From JACKAN01 sp964502735 (GTDB lineage Bacteria; Bdellovibrionota; Bdellovibrionia; Bdellovibrionales; UBA1609): a stretch of DNA of 64,000 nucleotides. The stretch lies in the NCBI GenBank assembly GCA_964502735.1, contig CAZCYD010000009.1, positions 1 to 64,000 of the forward strand, written 5' to 3'. The notes beneath the pieces were generated by a model. That model worked only from the letters and a program-made list of their open reading frames with translations. It did not search any database and was not told the DNA's origin. The position numbers and the translations under genes were made by a program. Positions 45,406 to 54,473 of this stretch are shown here, one piece after another (the first letter of the stretch is position 1; each line of letters begins with the position of its first letter).

Positions 45406-46536
45406 TTATTTAAACTTTGGTCTAGCAGAATATAAATAATCGCTACCTAATGGGGTCAAACTAGGGTTTTCCAACCTTAACATTTCACTAAGTTTGGAAG
45501 TTTTGAATTGATGAGTCCATGACATTCCATTAACAGCACCAATTATTGAAGGGGCCATAAAAATATAGACTCTATCCACTAATCCTTGATTCAAAAATAA
45601 ACTGTAAGTTTTAGCCCCTCCTTCAATCAATAAGGAGGTAACTCCCAAATCAAATAGTTGAGTCAAAACTTCTGGAATATTCTCATCTATATTTTTATCA
45701 AGACAGAGTATGGAATATGGACTTTCATTTTTCAATTCTTTGAATCCACAAGTAACTAAAATGATGTCCTTTGCTTTATGACATTTATCAACATTTGTCC
45801 CCGGAAGTTGAGATAACAGATTCCCTCTCTTATCTATGATGATAACTTTGTTGGATTTACCTTCATAATTGGGGTGGCGAATATTTAAACTGGGATTATC
45901 GGCAATAAAAGTTCCGGCACCAACAAGGGTCGCATCATAAATCGCACGGAGATAGTGCCCATAAGTTCTAGCTTCTTGACCCGTTATCCACTGACTTTCA
46001 CCACTCTTGAGCGCCATAAATCCATCAAGGCTAGTGGCAACTTTAAGTGCCACAAACGGACGTTTATTAAGTTGATTGACGAAAAAAACTTCAGCCAGCT
46101 CACGACAATCCGCTTCAAACTCTTTTTTGTGGATAGCCTGAATACCGGCCTCCCTTATTATTTCAGCTCCTCGCCCTGAAACTAGAGGATGAGGGTCCTC
46201 AACACCATATGTAACAGAGGCCAAAGGAAGATGAGAAAGCGTTTTTGCACAAGAGGGAGTTCTTCCAACATGAGCACATGGTTCTAAAGTTATAAAAAAG
46301 TGAGCCCCATTAAGATCCGTCTTTTTGACTTTGGCTAAAGCCTCTATCTCAGCGTGGGCCTCTCCACATCGCGCATGGTACCCTGAAGCTAAAAATCGAT
46401 ATTGAGAATCAAGAATTACCGCACCAACAAGTGGATTAGGCGCAACAAAGCCTGCCCCCTTGCGCGCTTCAGCTATTGCCAAACCCATAGCCTGCCTTGG
46501 ACTCAGAGTTTCTCCTATTCGCGCCAAGACTGCCAA
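45406..46536 (-). CDS. ribD: Riboflavin biosynthesis deaminase/reductase
   Basis: Bifunctional enzyme that deaminates and then reduces the pyrimidine intermediate of riboflavin synthesis. 376 residues. The zinc deaminase domain has HAEIEAL and PCAHVGRTPSC; the reductase domain has KVATSLDGFMAL, TLVGAGTFIADNPSL and LLIEGGAKT. The start is uncertain: TTG at 46536 overlaps hmgA by 22 bases and gives the family length; ATG 46488 would trim the first helix. No other rib gene is near, so its placement after hmgA is unusual. Confidence 0.93.
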   Translation of the reverse strand: MAVLARIGETLSPRQAMGLAIAEARKGAGFVAPNPLVGAVILDSQYRFLASGYHARCGEAHAEIEALAKVKKTDLNGAHFFITLEPCAHVGRTPSCAKTLSHLPLASVTYGVEDPHPLVSGRGAEIIREAGIQAIHKKEFEADCRELAEVFFVNQLNKRPFVALKVATSLDGFMALKSGESQWITGQEARTYGHYLRAIYDATLVGAGTFIADNPSLNIRHPNYEGKSNKVIIIDKRGNLLSQLPGTNVDKCHKAKDIILVTCGFKELKNESPYSILCLDKNIDENIPEVLTQLFDLGVTSLLIEGGAKTYSLFLNQGLVDRVYIFMAPSIIGAVNGMSWTHQFKTSKLSEMLRLENPSLTPLGSDYLYSARPKFK

Positions 46537-47642
46537 TACTCTTTTAACTCAACTGAGTTTATGGTTTCTGTTGATTTTAGTGGCCAACGCGAGTCTATCA
46601 TGACTGCATATTCATTTGTGTGTGTTTTTTTACCAATCCCCTTAACCGCTTTTGGGTGTGGTCCATGAGGAAACCCAGATGGATGAAGACTCATCATCCC
46701 GGCATGTAAGTTGTCCCGACTGAAAAAATCTCCATCGTGATAAAACAGCACCTCATCATAATCAATATTTTGATGATAAAAAGGTACCTTTAAGGCATCC
46801 TCATCGGATTCCAAAGGACGAGGAAGAAAAGTGCAAACAACAAAATCCTTGGCCACAAATGTTGTGTGTGCACTTGGTGGAAGGTGAGCACGATGACTCA
46901 TAAGTGGCATTATGTCATCGACATGCAGAGAGTAGGGATAAAGATCCCCCTTCCAGCCTATGACATCAAAAATTGACTCTGAGTACTTAAATAGCGTCTT
47001 CTCCTCACCATGCTTAACCTTAATAGCTAAGACTTCAATATTTAACTTTTGCAACCTCACCAATTGACTATCTAAATTTGGCTTACGAATGGCATTCTGA
47101 TCGTAAAGGGCATGGCGTCCAACCAAACCTCTTTCTGGCTCCTCATAGTGACTATTCAAATTTTCGATTACTAAAAAAGTCGAATCAAGCAAGGCGTAAA
47201 CGACATAAGCTATGCATTTAGGAATCACTACATAATGACCCGCCCGATACTCTAATTCTCCATATTCAGTAAAAATAAATCCCTTGCCTCTATGACAAAA
47301 CAAAAGAACATCCCCATTGGCACTCCTCTCCGCAACAAAATTAAAATTGGGAGGAGTAACTCCTACATTTTTCCAATTTATAGACATGTTCTGATTAAAC
47401 AGTAAGACTTGCTCATTTGTTGTTGACTGGCCCGCAGTGGCTTTGTTGATTTCTACCAAATCAAATAACCTAGGCTTCAAGGGTCCTTCTATTTCCACCC
47501 AACGCGTACTTGGCTTTTTTCTTATGAGGTGAGATACAGGACCAAAAAATCCTTTTAATCCCTGCTCCTCCTCATAACATCCATCAGGAATACCTTTATG
47601 CCCCTGCTGAGTGGGAGAGCCCTGAGTGTAATGCTGGCTCAT
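46515..47642 (-). CDS. hmgA: Homogentisate 1,2-dioxygenase
   Basis: 375-residue cupin dioxygenase that opens homogentisate to maleylacetoacetate. Iron ligands lie in the C-terminal segment DYDEVLFYHDGDFFSRD and LHPSGFPHGPHP, and the N-terminal barrel has the GEL.YRAGHYVVIPK cupin motif. It is shorter than the human and Pseudomonas forms, similar to other short bacterial HmgA. It follows hppD with a 1-base TAATG overlap. No maleylacetoacetate isomerase or fumarylacetoacetase gene is visible in the window. Confidence 0.93.
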   Translation of the reverse strand: MSQHYTQGSPTQQGHKGIPDGCYEEEQGLKGFFGPVSHLIRKKPSTRWVEIEGPLKPRLFDLVEINKATAGQSTTNEQVLLFNQNMSINWKNVGVTPPNFNFVAERSANGDVLLFCHRGKGFIFTEYGELEYRAGHYVVIPKCIAYVVYALLDSTFLVIENLNSHYEEPERGLVGRHALYDQNAIRKPNLDSQLVRLQKLNIEVLAIKVKHGEEKTLFKYSESIFDVIGWKGDLYPYSLHVDDIMPLMSHRAHLPPSAHTTFVAKDFVVCTFLPRPLESDEDALKVPFYHQNIDYDEVLFYHDGDFFSRDNLHAGMMSLHPSGFPHGPHPKAVKGIGKKTHTNEYAVMIDSRWPLKSTETINSVELKEYWQSWRE

Positions 47643-48673
47643 TATAAATACCCTCTTCTTCTTTGATCCTCTTCTATAGAGTCAAATAGCGCTTGAAAGT
47701 TCCCCTCACCAAAACCATCGTGATTTTTTCTTTCAATAATTTCGAAAAAAATGGGACCAATCATATTTTTAGTAAAAATCTGTAATAGATAACCTTTAGT
47801 ATCACCATCAGCTAAAATCTTGAGCTCTTGTAACTCTTTTATATCTTCAGTAATTGACATTCCCCTATTAGGTAAGGCTTCGTAATAGGTGTCTGGGGTA
47901 TGCAAAAACTCAACTCCGGTTTCCTTTAATTGCCTAACGGTTTTCACAATATCAGAAGTTAAAAAAGCAATGTGTTGAATTCCTGAACCCTTATATTCAT
48001 CAAGATACTCTTGAATTTGACTCTTTTCATCTGTGGGTTCATTTATAGGTATAGTGATTTTTCCACAAGGAGAGCGAAGAGCCTTCGACAGAAGACCTGT
48101 TTGCTTGCCTTTAATATCAAAAAAACGAATAGACCTAAAGTTAAAAATCCGGCTGTAAAAGTCTTCCCACTCCAACATCTGGCCACGAGGAACATTATTG
48201 GTTAAATGGTCAACCGTTAACATACCAAAGCCTTTTTGTAGTTTGCTACCAATAAAATCAAAATCCTTATCGTAAACCTTATCATTGTTATAATCTTCAA
48301 CGAAATAAATAAGAGAGTCGCCAATGCCATAAATAGCTGGAAAAGAGTGCCCCTTTTCCTCACAAACTCTTGCCCCACGAGCTACGGCTTCTTCGACTGC
48401 CTTTTCAGCATCTCTGACTCTAAAACCAGTTGCACAAATTGATGGGCCATGAACTTTTTGGAAAGAGTCTGCAAAGCTGTCTCTTTCTTTATTTATAATA
48501 AAGTTAATGCCCCTTTGCCTGTAGAGCTCTACATTTTTATTTTTATGCAAACCTACCTTACGAAACCCAATTTGCTCAAATAGTACTGCCAACTCTTCCG
48601 GATTTGATGAAGTGTATTCCACAAACTCCATTCCATCTAAACCAATCGGATTGTATGTTTCAGACTCAGCCAT
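47642..48673 (-). CDS. hppD: 4-hydroxyphenylpyruvate dioxygenase
   Basis: 343-residue non-haem iron enzyme converting 4-hydroxyphenylpyruvate to homogentisate. The three iron ligands are visible: H in LTVDHLTNNV, H in GIQHIAFLTSD and E in IFFEIIERKNHDGFGEGNF, the last with the family's C-terminal signature. ATG 48673 has AGGGGA upstream; the longer frame adds 11 unlikely residues. First gene of the operon with hmgA and ribD, driven by a good promoter within a palindrome at 48717-48751. Confidence 0.95.
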   Translation of the reverse strand: MAESETYNPIGLDGMEFVEYTSSNPEELAVLFEQIGFRKVGLHKNKNVELYRQRGINFIINKERDSFADSFQKVHGPSICATGFRVRDAEKAVEEAVARGARVCEEKGHSFPAIYGIGDSLIYFVEDYNNDKVYDKDFDFIGSKLQKGFGMLTVDHLTNNVPRGQMLEWEDFYSRIFNFRSIRFFDIKGKQTGLLSKALRSPCGKITIPINEPTDEKSQIQEYLDEYKGSGIQHIAFLTSDIVKTVRQLKETGVEFLHTPDTYYEALPNRGMSITEDIKELQELKILADGDTKGYLLQIFTKNMIGPIFFEIIERKNHDGFGEGNFQALFDSIEEDQRRRGYL

Positions 48674-48716
48674 AAAATGTCCCCTATTTTTAATTACTAC
48701 CTGCATACTTACAACA

Positions 48717-48751
48717 CCCTATTTTATAGGGCCTCAAATCCAAAATATCAA
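48717..48751 (-). promoter_or_regulatory. Promoter of hppD-hmgA with palindromic operator over the -10
   Basis: On the reverse strand TTGATA (48751-48746), a 17-base spacer and TATAAA (48728-48723) make a sigma70-like promoter whose start would lie about 40 bases before hppD. The -10 is inside the perfect 15-bp palindrome CCCTATTTTATAGGG (48717-48731), a natural place for a repressor of aromatic catabolism. Confidence 0.6.
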
Positions 48752-48802
48752 TGCACAAATGCCGATCTCAGCCTTAATTTATCTAGAAAATTGGAGAATT
48801 TA

Positions 48803-48932
48803 TACCCATCCAAAAAAAATCGTCTAAAATTTTGTGAATTTGCCTCATGCTCATACAGCCGCAGCCTTGAGGCTGCGGAACTGCGCGTGAGGCAAATTCA
48901 CAAAATTTTAGACGATTTTTTTTGGATGGGTA
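48803..48932. repeat. Long palindromic element, copy 1
   Basis: A 130-bp inverted repeat. The outer arms, 48803-48848 and 48889-48932, are perfectly complementary except for a wobble at the inner end; an 8-bp inner stem (48859-48866 with 48871-48878) carries a TTGA loop. Between them is an internal loop of about 8 and 6 bases. A second copy lies at 53311-53442 with the same core. It sits between the divergent hppD and GNAT genes, so it is not a normal terminator. No protein gene is inside. Confidence 0.95.
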
Positions 48933-48982
48933 TCACCTAATAATTCCTACTCATTATAGAGATTTTCAGATACTTTTACCCA

Positions 48983-49546
48983 ATGGCTCCCTCTATGACA
49001 ATAATTCCACTTGCTCCCAGCCATTGGCCCAAAGTTGTTAGTTTGGCGGACGCAGTTCTTGGCCTCAACTACATCACTTTAGAGGATTTAAATAATAATT
49101 TTAGCAAAAAAAACGAAACCAACGCCCAATGTAGTTTTGTATTGACGTCTTTAGACCGTTCAAAACTCTTTGGGTTTAGGCTCACTTTTGCCCCAAACTT
49201 CTGGCCACAGAGCCTAATCGATAAATCTCTGACGCCCAGTCAAGACCTGAGCCAAGTTGCTTATTTTAAAACTATTGTTGTCGACCCTGCGCTTCAAGGA
49301 CAGGGCTGGGGGCCCAAGCTGACTTCTGCATCTACACAAAGCTTGAAAAAGATGGGAGCCAATGCGATCATTTGTCATTCGTGGAAGGAGTCTCCTAATA
49401 ATTCTTCGACAAAATATTTACAGAAAATGGGTTTTAGCCCCGTAGGTGAAGTAAAAAATTTTTGGCAAGATAAGGATTACGACTGTGTACTTTGCCATCC
49501 ACTGAAATGCTTTTGCACAGCAATTGAAATGATTAAAATGATTTAG
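48983..49546 (+). CDS. GNAT-family N-acetyltransferase
   Basis: 187 residues. The acetyl-CoA-binding motif A reads IVVDPALQGQGWGPKLTSAS (Q-x-x-G-x-G type), followed by the helix and strand GANAIICHSW and the late YLQKMGFSPVGEV. Substrate cannot be told. ATG 48983 and ATG 48995 are both possible; neither has a strong ribosome site. A cysteine-rich tail (CVLCHPLKCFC) near the C-terminus is unusual and may bind metal. The rhodanese and HAD genes follow on the same strand. Confidence 0.85.
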   Translation: MAPSMTIIPLAPSHWPKVVSLADAVLGLNYITLEDLNNNFSKKNETNAQCSFVLTSLDRSKLFGFRLTFAPNFWPQSLIDKSLTPSQDLSQVAYFKTIVVDPALQGQGWGPKLTSASTQSLKKMGANAIICHSWKESPNNSSTKYLQKMGFSPVGEVKNFWQDKDYDCVLCHPLKCFCTAIEMIKMI

Positions 49547-49578
49547 ATAATAATTAATAAAAAGATTTAGGAGATATA

Positions 49579-49944
49579 ATGACACAAATCCGATTTACGA
49601 GCCTGACTCCTAACCCCTCTTTTCAAATGGTTTGGGATGTAAATCCTCAAGATGTGTGGAACTTTCGTAGTCAGTTATTGATCATTGATGTTCGCAGAGA
49701 AGATGAATTTTACGGGGAGCTCGGACATATACCTCAGGCCCAACATATTGTTTTAGATGAACTGGAGTCTAAAATTCCGCAGCTTCCCAAGGATAAGGCT
49801 ATTGTTTTTATCTGTAGGTCAGGAGCCAGATCGGCTCAAGCCTCCATGTGGGCTAGTCAAATGGGACTCAAAAACACTTATAATATGAAAGGTGGAATGA
49901 TTCGCTGGAACGAAGAAAACTTGGAAACAGAAGGGAAAAATTAA
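49579..49944 (+). CDS. Single-domain rhodanese protein
   Basis: 121 residues. The rhodanese fold is shown by LLIIDVRREDEFYGELGHIPQAQHI and the active-site loop IVFICRSGARSA with the persulphide cysteine; GGMIRWNEENL closes the domain. Such proteins transfer sulphane sulphur, for example to cyanide, thioredoxin or tRNA-modifying enzymes. A good AGGAGA site precedes the ATG. It is 4 bases before the HAD gene, so likely co-transcribed. Confidence 0.9.
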   Translation: MTQIRFTSLTPNPSFQMVWDVNPQDVWNFRSQLLIIDVRREDEFYGELGHIPQAQHIVLDELESKIPQLPKDKAIVFICRSGARSAQASMWASQMGLKNTYNMKGGMIRWNEENLETEGKN

Positions 49945-49948
49945 TTTC

Positions 49949-51334
49949 ATGGCAAAAATCTACATAAATCGAACTCTCAATATGAAAAAAATAAGTCATA
50001 TTGGCTTAGACATGGACCACACACTAGTCCGTTACAATAGCAAAAATTTTGAGAAATTAGCTCATGAAACCATGCTAAAAAAACTTGTAAATGAAAAGGA
50101 CTACCCAAAAAAAATTTTAGACTTGGAGTTCAAATATGAGGAAGCTATTCGCGGATTGGTCATTGATAAAAATCATGGAAACATCTTAAAGTTAAGTCGC
50201 TTTGGTGCCATTCGTGAAAGCCGGCATGGGTTACACAAAATTGACTATCTTACACAAAAAAAAATATACAAAAGCACCTATGTGGACCTCAGTGACCCCG
50301 AGTATATTCCCGTGGACACCTCCTTTTCTATATCTTATGCCACACTTTATTCCCAACTTGTTGACTTTAAAGATAATGATAAACAGGGAACTGATATTCC
50401 TGACTATCACACGCTAGCTGATGACTTAAACTCTGTTTTAGATAATTCTCATAGAGATGGGAGCATAAAAAATGTAGTGGCCAACAATCTAGAAAATTTT
50501 ATTATCAAAGATCCAGAGGTTGTAGCGGGAATACAAAGGTTTCTAAAGCATGGAAAAAAGTTTTTTATTGCTACAAATTCAGAGTTCGACTACACAAAGC
50601 TATTACTCGACTACGCCATCAATCCCTTCCTCAAAGATGGAGAAACCTGGAGAGATTTGTTTTTTCTTGTCATCACGGGTGCTCAAAAGCCTAGGTTTTT
50701 CTATGACAACCTCAAGTTCTTAAAAATTGATCCTGACACTGGCCTTATGTCAAATCTTGGGACTAAAAAGATTAGTGATGGTGTCTACCAGGGAGGATGT
50801 GCCAGACAATTGACTGACGATCTGGGACTCGAACCCGATGAGATTTTGTATGTTGGCGATCATATTTATGGAGATATTCTCAGACTAAAAAAAGACTGTG
50901 CTTGGAGGACTGCACTTGTTGTTGAAGAAATTGAGGATGAAGTGAACATCCTAAAAAATAACAAGCCCATCTCAGATAAAATATCTGAGTTGATGAATAA
51001 AAAAATTCCGGTCGAAAGAGAACTCGAAAAATTAATTTCAAGAAAAATTGAATTACAAGATGGAACTGTACAACCAAGAATCGATGAGCTTCTACAAGAG
51101 ATCAATTCGATTGACAAACAAATTGCACCCCTAATTCACCAACAGAACCAAGAACACAATCCACTCTGGGGTGAACTTATGAGAGCCGGAATTGAAGAAA
51201 GCTACTTCGCCTATCAGGTAGAACGTTTCGCTTGTATATACATGTCAAAGCTCTTTCATCTTTTAGACATCTCACCAAGGGCTTACTTTCGCTCCCCGAG
51301 AAGACTGATGGCTCACGATCTAGATAGCTTATAA
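49949..51334 (+). CDS. HAD-superfamily 5'-nucleotidase (NT5C2-like)
   Basis: 461 residues of the PF05761-type purine 5'-nucleotidase group. The N-terminal IYINRTLNMKKISHIGLDMDHTLVRY matches the family start and holds the DxDxT motif with the nucleophilic aspartate; later FIATNSEFDYT gives motif II and the ILYVGDHIYGDIL segment gives the metal-binding motif. A coiled coil of about 70 residues (340-410) precedes the C-terminal YQVERFACIYMSKL region. It probably hydrolyses IMP/GMP-type nucleotides. Confidence 0.9.
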   Translation: MAKIYINRTLNMKKISHIGLDMDHTLVRYNSKNFEKLAHETMLKKLVNEKDYPKKILDLEFKYEEAIRGLVIDKNHGNILKLSRFGAIRESRHGLHKIDYLTQKKIYKSTYVDLSDPEYIPVDTSFSISYATLYSQLVDFKDNDKQGTDIPDYHTLADDLNSVLDNSHRDGSIKNVVANNLENFIIKDPEVVAGIQRFLKHGKKFFIATNSEFDYTKLLLDYAINPFLKDGETWRDLFFLVITGAQKPRFFYDNLKFLKIDPDTGLMSNLGTKKISDGVYQGGCARQLTDDLGLEPDEILYVGDHIYGDILRLKKDCAWRTALVVEEIEDEVNILKNNKPISDKISELMNKKIPVERELEKLISRKIELQDGTVQPRIDELLQEINSIDKQIAPLIHQQNQEHNPLWGELMRAGIEESYFAYQVERFACIYMSKLFHLLDISPRAYFRSPRRLMAHDLDSL

Positions 51335-51370
51335 CTACCCGCGGATTTGGATTCACAAGATTCTAACAAA

Positions 51371-52318
51371 TCAGAATTCGACTATTCGACGAATTTCCTT
51401 AAAGTTACTTACTGAGCCCAACAACCGAGGGTCCAACCCTAAACTTTCAACTATAGAATTTAAGTCAGCCTCAATCTGATGAGGCAAAGGTTCGGGTGCA
51501 AAGTTTAAATTGAATCGAACGCCTTCAGCCTTTGCACGACTCACCAAACTTTTTTGCAATTCAAATGGAACAAAATAAGCAAATATCTCAGCCGCTAACA
51601 CAACGGCCTCATAATTCAGATAAGTAACTTTATTCCTCTTGATATATTTAAGTGGGAACACTTTGGAGAATTTTTCCCAGTTATTTTCCATATACTGAAA
51701 GTAATAAGCTTTTGCTAAAGATCTGAATAATAATAGCATCTGAGGATAGGGAGCTAGATTCTGTAAATTTAACTTAATATGGCTAACCCCCGCTTGATCA
51801 GATCTTGTGCCGGTCGTAACGGGAATGAATGTAGCTTCTTTGTAACTTACGGCAGCTTCTCCATTTGTGCCCTCGTAAACGATTCCACCTGTCAAAAAAA
51901 GTTTGGGTATAGAGTGTGTATGCCGAAAGCTAGATGCGCTCTCCATAGTCGATAAATTTTTGTCCATCATCATCTCATCTAAAAGTTCTACTTTTACGCT
52001 TGGATTGTTCAAAACTTGAACAAGTTTTATCAGAACTGGGTCAGAAATTTCTAGACTCAACAAATCTTTTAAATGGGCAGTTAGCGTTTCAAAGGATGCC
52101 AATTGTTTCTCTACAATTTTATAAGACCCATTCAGGCTCAAGGTTTGTTCACAACCAAGGCCCACAGTTCTGAGCGAACGACTGTATTCCCCTTTTTTAT
52201 TTCCAGCCCAGCTTTTCGTAGAGATCAAACTCGAACCGGCATATACAAGAAAAATAAAACCAAAAAGAGTATTAACCAAAAGTTTTTTAGTTAAAAAACA
52301 CGACTGCAGATCTTTCAA
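51371..52318 (-). CDS. Unknown secreted or anchored protein, 315 aa
   Basis: I recognise no family. It has an N-terminal hydrophobic segment (LLVNTLFGFIFLVYAGSSLI) after lysines, so a signal peptide or anchor, then a mixed helical body with two cysteine-free halves. The start is placed at TTG 52318 because AGGAGG lies six bases upstream; a GTG two codons earlier directly abuts that site. It converges on the HAD gene with 36 bases between and is followed upstream by another unknown envelope gene on the same strand. Confidence 0.65.
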   Translation of the reverse strand: MKDLQSCFLTKKLLVNTLFGFIFLVYAGSSLISTKSWAGNKKGEYSRSLRTVGLGCEQTLSLNGSYKIVEKQLASFETLTAHLKDLLSLEISDPVLIKLVQVLNNPSVKVELLDEMMMDKNLSTMESASSFRHTHSIPKLFLTGGIVYEGTNGEAAVSYKEATFIPVTTGTRSDQAGVSHIKLNLQNLAPYPQMLLLFRSLAKAYYFQYMENNWEKFSKVFPLKYIKRNKVTYLNYEAVVLAAEIFAYFVPFELQKSLVSRAKAEGVRFNLNFAPEPLPHQIEADLNSIVESLGLDPRLLGSVSNFKEIRRIVEF

Positions 52319-52439
52319 TTTCACCCTCCTTATTCAAAGGTGGCTATTGTGAACACTTGCCAAAACCAGTAACGTATAGCATTATTTTGTTTGCATGGGC
52401 AATTGAAAGCTCTATTGTGTGTACAAATTACAATTGTAT

Positions 52440-53159
52440 TTAAGGGGTGAAGAAGACGGCAAACTTTTGAGTGCTAAACTGCTCTAAGGTTGCCGTTAAA
52501 TTTTCTCGCGCCAGTTTTTTTGAAAAATATTTGCGCGAGATTTTCTCACTCAGGCAAATCAACTGATTAGAGAGATCTTTGTCCTCATGAGAACACGTTC
52601 GCGGCCAAACTTGAAGTTCGGATTCTTCCAAAAAAAAATAACTCTGAAATATGGCTATCAAAGGACGACCTCCTAATATTTCACTATCTATGTATTCTTT
52701 AAGCTCAGTGAGGCTTTCGTATGTCTTCAAATTCGTGTGAAAAATTAACTTTTTGCCCGCATTCTCACCTCGCAAATACTCCCGCACATATTCGATGGCC
52801 AAGTGCGGATTATTGCTATCTAACACACGATCAAAACTGTAGTGTTCTTGTATAGACTCTGGCCTCTTCACCTCTAGAAGATCTAATTCATATTTATTAT
52901 ATTTCGCCATTGCTGCAAGTACTCCTGCCCAAATCTTATCGTGCCCAGATAACTGAGGATGACTCACAAAAATAATAATTGAACTCTCATTTAGATTAGG
53001 AAAAAGCCTCTGATAAATAGCCTGTCCTATATGCATGTGATTTTCAAACTTGCTGGGTTTGATTAACCGAACAGGCTTGGGTTGGATTCCGACAATTGAC
53101 AATAACAACAAAGCAAATCCAATAGACACTGCCAAACCCAAATAAAGCCATATTTTCAT
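52440..53159 (-). CDS. Unknown membrane-anchored protein, 239 aa
   Basis: One N-terminal membrane segment (IWLYLGLAVSIGFALLLLSIVGI), then a 215-residue soluble alpha/beta part that is probably periplasmic. Strands such as SSIIIFVSHPQLSG and KLIFHTNLKTYESL suggest a Rossmann-like order but no known motif. Two cysteines (in RTCSHED and QLICLSEK) lie close together. No family recognised. It is on the same strand as the preceding unknown gene, 121 bases apart. Confidence 0.62.
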   Translation of the reverse strand: MKIWLYLGLAVSIGFALLLLSIVGIQPKPVRLIKPSKFENHMHIGQAIYQRLFPNLNESSIIIFVSHPQLSGHDKIWAGVLAAMAKYNKYELDLLEVKRPESIQEHYSFDRVLDSNNPHLAIEYVREYLRGENAGKKLIFHTNLKTYESLTELKEYIDSEILGGRPLIAIFQSYFFLEESELQVWPRTCSHEDKDLSNQLICLSEKISRKYFSKKLARENLTATLEQFSTQKFAVFFTP

Positions 53160-53640
53160 CTTCTACACGCTCCCAATCATTGATCTCTACCGTCTAACGA
53201 ACCATCTAAAACCTTAATTGCCAGAAAAGCAACTCTATCGATCTAGTTTAAAAGCCAACCCAAGGAGGCATATCAAATAAAATGATTGAAAAGGCATCGT
53301 GAAGAGTGACACCTATTCCAAAAAATAATCGCCTAAAATTTTGTGAATGCGCCTCATGCTCACACAGCCGCAGCCTTGAGGCTGCGGAACTGCGCGTGAG
53401 GCGAATTCACAAAATTTTAGGCGATTATTTTTTGGAATAGGTATGATCACAGCAAAGCGGAAACTTGCCCTCGTCAGTAAAGGGCTTGAGAAAAGTTTGA
53501 TGCATTTTATTCATGAATTTAGATTTATATAATCACCATATATATTAAGCTCTTAATGTGTAGCGTAATTTTTATTTCCAATATGTAGCCCGTGTTTTTA
53601 CATTTATGTTATAAGTTCAGTAAACACATAGGACTTGATC
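53160..53640. other. Intergenic region holding palindrome copy 2 and pan-operon upstream DNA
   Basis: About 480 bases between a reverse gene and the divergent pan operon. The long palindrome occupies 53311-53442. The rest is AT-rich; a TATAAT at about 53530 lies some 105 bases before the first gene but has no good -35. No reading frame of interest and no terminator are seen. Confidence 0.5.
53311..53442. repeat. Long palindromic element, copy 2
   Basis: A 132-bp inverted repeat homologous to 48803-48932. The central 38 bases are identical in both copies. Differences in the arms come in pairs that keep the stem: T-A to C-G near both ends of the AAAATTTT stretch, a mirrored extra A/T base, and different but still self-complementary outer ends (CCTATTCC with GGAATAGG here). 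One unpaired change (G opposite A) and one loop change are also present. Confidence 0.95.
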
Positions 53641-54471
53641 ATGAATAGACAGGTACCCACAAAATTCAAATACCTCATATTGGGGTCTGGCAAGCTTGCC
53701 AAAAACCTCGGGTGGTATTTTGATCTCCTGCACATCCCCTATCTTAAATGGTCGCGACAACTCTCGCGAGAAGAGGTCCATAAAACCCAAATTTCAACCC
53801 CGGAAACCACCAAGATCCCAAGATCTCACAATTTAAACGTAGAAACTTTACTCTCTAACCCTCAAAAAATACCCAGCTCATTACAAATAGCTATTGAAAA
53901 ATGCTCCCATGTTCTCCTGGCCATCTCCGACAATGCTCTTCATGAGTTTGTAAAGCAACTTCCAAAAAACAAAATTATTATTCACTTCTCGGGCAACTTG
54001 AGTCTTAGCCCAGCATACGGCGTTCATCCACTTATGACCTTTACAGAAAATCTACAGAGTCTTGATTTTTATAAAAAAATTCCATTTGTCGTCGAAGAAA
54101 ACCCTGCTCGTCTCGGATTAAGAGATCTTATTCATGAGCTTGACAACCCTTGGACATTTATAAAGTCCCAAGACAAACCCCTTTATCATGCGATGTGTGT
54201 AGTTGGCGGAAACTTCACAAATATCTTGTGGAGAGAAGTTCACAAAATTTTTTCTGAGAACATCAACATCCCAGCTCATTTTCTAAAACCATATATTGAA
54301 GCCACCTTCCACAATATTATACAAAACCCTCAAAATAGTTTAACTGGACCCTTACAAAGAAAAGACCTAGTCACCATTGAAAACAACATCAAAGCTCTAA
54401 ATCCCACGGGCTTATCTCCTCTTTACCGAGAGTTTTTAAAACTGCATCAGGCCCACAATAAGGAGTTCTAA
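53641..54471 (+). CDS. DUF2520/Rossmann protein, likely ketopantoate reductase (PanG-type)
   Basis: 276 residues: an N-terminal Rossmann domain with LILGSGKLAKNLG and an all-helical C-terminal domain typical of DUF2520 (MCVVGGNFTNILWREV, then EATFHNI). It heads the operon with panB, panC, coaBC, coaX and panD, 2 bases before panB. The pathway otherwise lacks ketopantoate reductase here, and PanG, an alternative reductase first described in Francisella, is of this general type as far as I recall, so that role is likely but inferred. ATG 53641 preferred over a TTG two codons earlier. Confidence 0.72.
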   Translation: MNRQVPTKFKYLILGSGKLAKNLGWYFDLLHIPYLKWSRQLSREEVHKTQISTPETTKIPRSHNLNVETLLSNPQKIPSSLQIAIEKCSHVLLAISDNALHEFVKQLPKNKIIIHFSGNLSLSPAYGVHPLMTFTENLQSLDFYKKIPFVVEENPARLGLRDLIHELDNPWTFIKSQDKPLYHAMCVVGGNFTNILWREVHKIFSENINIPAHFLKPYIEATFHNIIQNPQNSLTGPLQRKDLVTIENNIKALNPTGLSPLYREFLKLHQAHNKEF

Positions 54472-54473
54472 TC

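Noticed and set aside
48803..48932. Reading the long palindrome as a bidirectional terminator
   Set aside because: Both adjacent genes start near it and point away, and its T run lies within the stem rather than after it.
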